Assembly: GCA_949316235.1 (NCBI GenBank)
Contig: OX438749.1
Location: 10,186,914 to 10,250,913, forward strand
DNA length: 64,000 nucleotides
Source: Oegoconia quadripuncta
Lineage: Eukaryota; Arthropoda; Insecta; Lepidoptera; Autostichidae
Direction of reading: 5' to 3'
Both the position numbers and the translations under genes were made by a program. Below the pieces are notes generated by a model. The model was not told the DNA's origin. It saw only the letters and a list, made by a program, of their open reading frames with translations, and searched no databases. Of the stretch, positions 63,331-64,000 are shown in pieces (the first letter of the stretch is position 1; the number at the start of each line of letters is the position of its first letter).

Positions 63331-63688
63331 ATGGCCCATTTCGCCTTTCTATTTTCTTTAGCGTTCGTGTTCGATACAGGTACGTTTACTATTTAATAAT
63401 TGCAATAAGTCCATGTATTCCTAGTAGGTATTTAGAATTTCCACCAATATTAACGGTGGCTTCCATCCTACCTACTCTCGTTTTCAATAAGTATTTTTTT
63501 ACATAATTATCCGTGTATTATTATTTTTAGCGTATTCATATAAGGGCGTGACAGTGTCATTAGTTAGTAGCGGCTCTGCTGTGTGTGGATCCAACATTAC
63601 ATTCACTGCCACAGTGTCAGGGTATGATGGCAGCGAGAAACTCGAGTTTGTGTATATGGACAATGCGCAACCACAACATTATGCTGAT
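63331..63688 (+). CDS. Secreted or membrane protein N terminus, partial
   Basis: Exons 63331-63379 and 63531-63688 join in phase 1 (donor g|gtacgt, acceptor ttattttttag-type) to give 69 residues; a consensus donor gtaagt follows, so the gene continues beyond the window. The first 16 residues (MAHFAFLFSLAFVFDT) form a signal peptide. The mature part has a beta-rich look: VTVSLVSSG, CGSNITFTATVSGYDG with an N-glycosylation site (N-I-T), then LEFVYMDNAQ, in the style of a PKD or Ig-like extracellular domain. That domain guess is weak. The first exon is short and easily missed; it is supported by the signal peptide and the phase match. Confidence 0.75.
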
Positions 63689-63779
63689 GTAAGTGAAATA
63701 TAAATGTTTTGGGTGTGGCTAAAGAATCCTAATGGCCATTACCAATTCTGCCATCACTGGTAGTTCCTATGACAAAACT

Positions 63780-63831
63780 TTTATTTCATTATCTTGACTG
63801 TCAATGTTGACTGTTAAGATAATGAAATAAA
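63780..63831. repeat. Hairpin with 16-bp perfect arms
   Basis: 'tttatttcattatctt' and 'aagataatgaaataaa' are perfect inverted repeats separated by 20 bases, in the second intron of the partial gene. Probably a MITE remnant. Confidence 0.6.
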
Positions 63832-64000
63832 TCCACATGGCGATCAGCTAGTCTAGATTTTTGGCTCAAATGAAACTGCTAATGAGTCAAAACTTTTTCA
63901 TTAACCTGAGTTAACACATGTGAGGTTGGACTCATTAGACTTAACAGTCCAGTATTTGTCCAATAAATACTTGTTTCATCATTTGGGTTTTCTATCATCA

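Overview
The window looks like nuclear DNA of a lepidopteran insect (moth or butterfly). It is AT-rich, its genes are split by GT/AG introns, and its repeats are of the kind typical of Lepidoptera: tRNA-headed SINEs, RTE-like LINE tails with a 'ccactgctgaacataggcctcccc' motif, and 'cgcgacttcgtccgcgt' elements. I cannot name the species. All gene names rest on recognising protein families by eye, with exon joins tested by splice sites and reading phase.

Genes, left to right. (1) 3682-6856, minus: first four coding exons of the WD40 protein STRAP; the rest lies left of the window. (2) 11445-11723, plus: SPCS1, a small subunit of the ER signal peptidase complex. (3) 14500-47019, minus: a 17-exon PGAP1 (GPI inositol-deacylase) gene over 32.5 kb; exons join in phase to 1,028 residues with the lipase motif G-H-S-M-G-G split across exons 4/5. 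(4) 47476-51180, minus: a young Ty1/copia retrotransposon with short LTRs, complete pol and deleted gag. (5) 53296-53943, plus: ALG14, the membrane anchor of the second N-glycan assembly GlcNAc-transferase. (6) 60488-62695, minus: a two-exon, two-pass membrane protein with two PPxY motifs, family not recognised. (7) 63331 to beyond the right end, plus: first two exons of a secreted or membrane protein, divergent from gene 6.

Three of the named genes (SPCS1, PGAP1, ALG14) act at the ER membrane in protein or glycolipid maturation. I see no operon-like link and regard their proximity as chance.

The rest is mostly mobile DNA, concentrated in PGAP1 introns: three SINE families, several MITEs, two long foldback elements (1.3 kb and about 1.2 kb), a copia 5' fragment fused to an RTE reverse-transcriptase fragment, jockey/R1-like and RTE LINE remnants, a 392-bp tandem repeat at two loci, and a 14-bp minisatellite inside a duplicated repeat. 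The less expected items are the gag-less copia whose ORF opens inside its own LTR, a TIR element carrying a THAP-like first exon, a SINE inserted 6 bp behind a PGAP1 splice donor, and a possible internal transcription start in PGAP1 intron 3. I found no tRNA or rRNA gene, no CRISPR array and no prokaryotic content.
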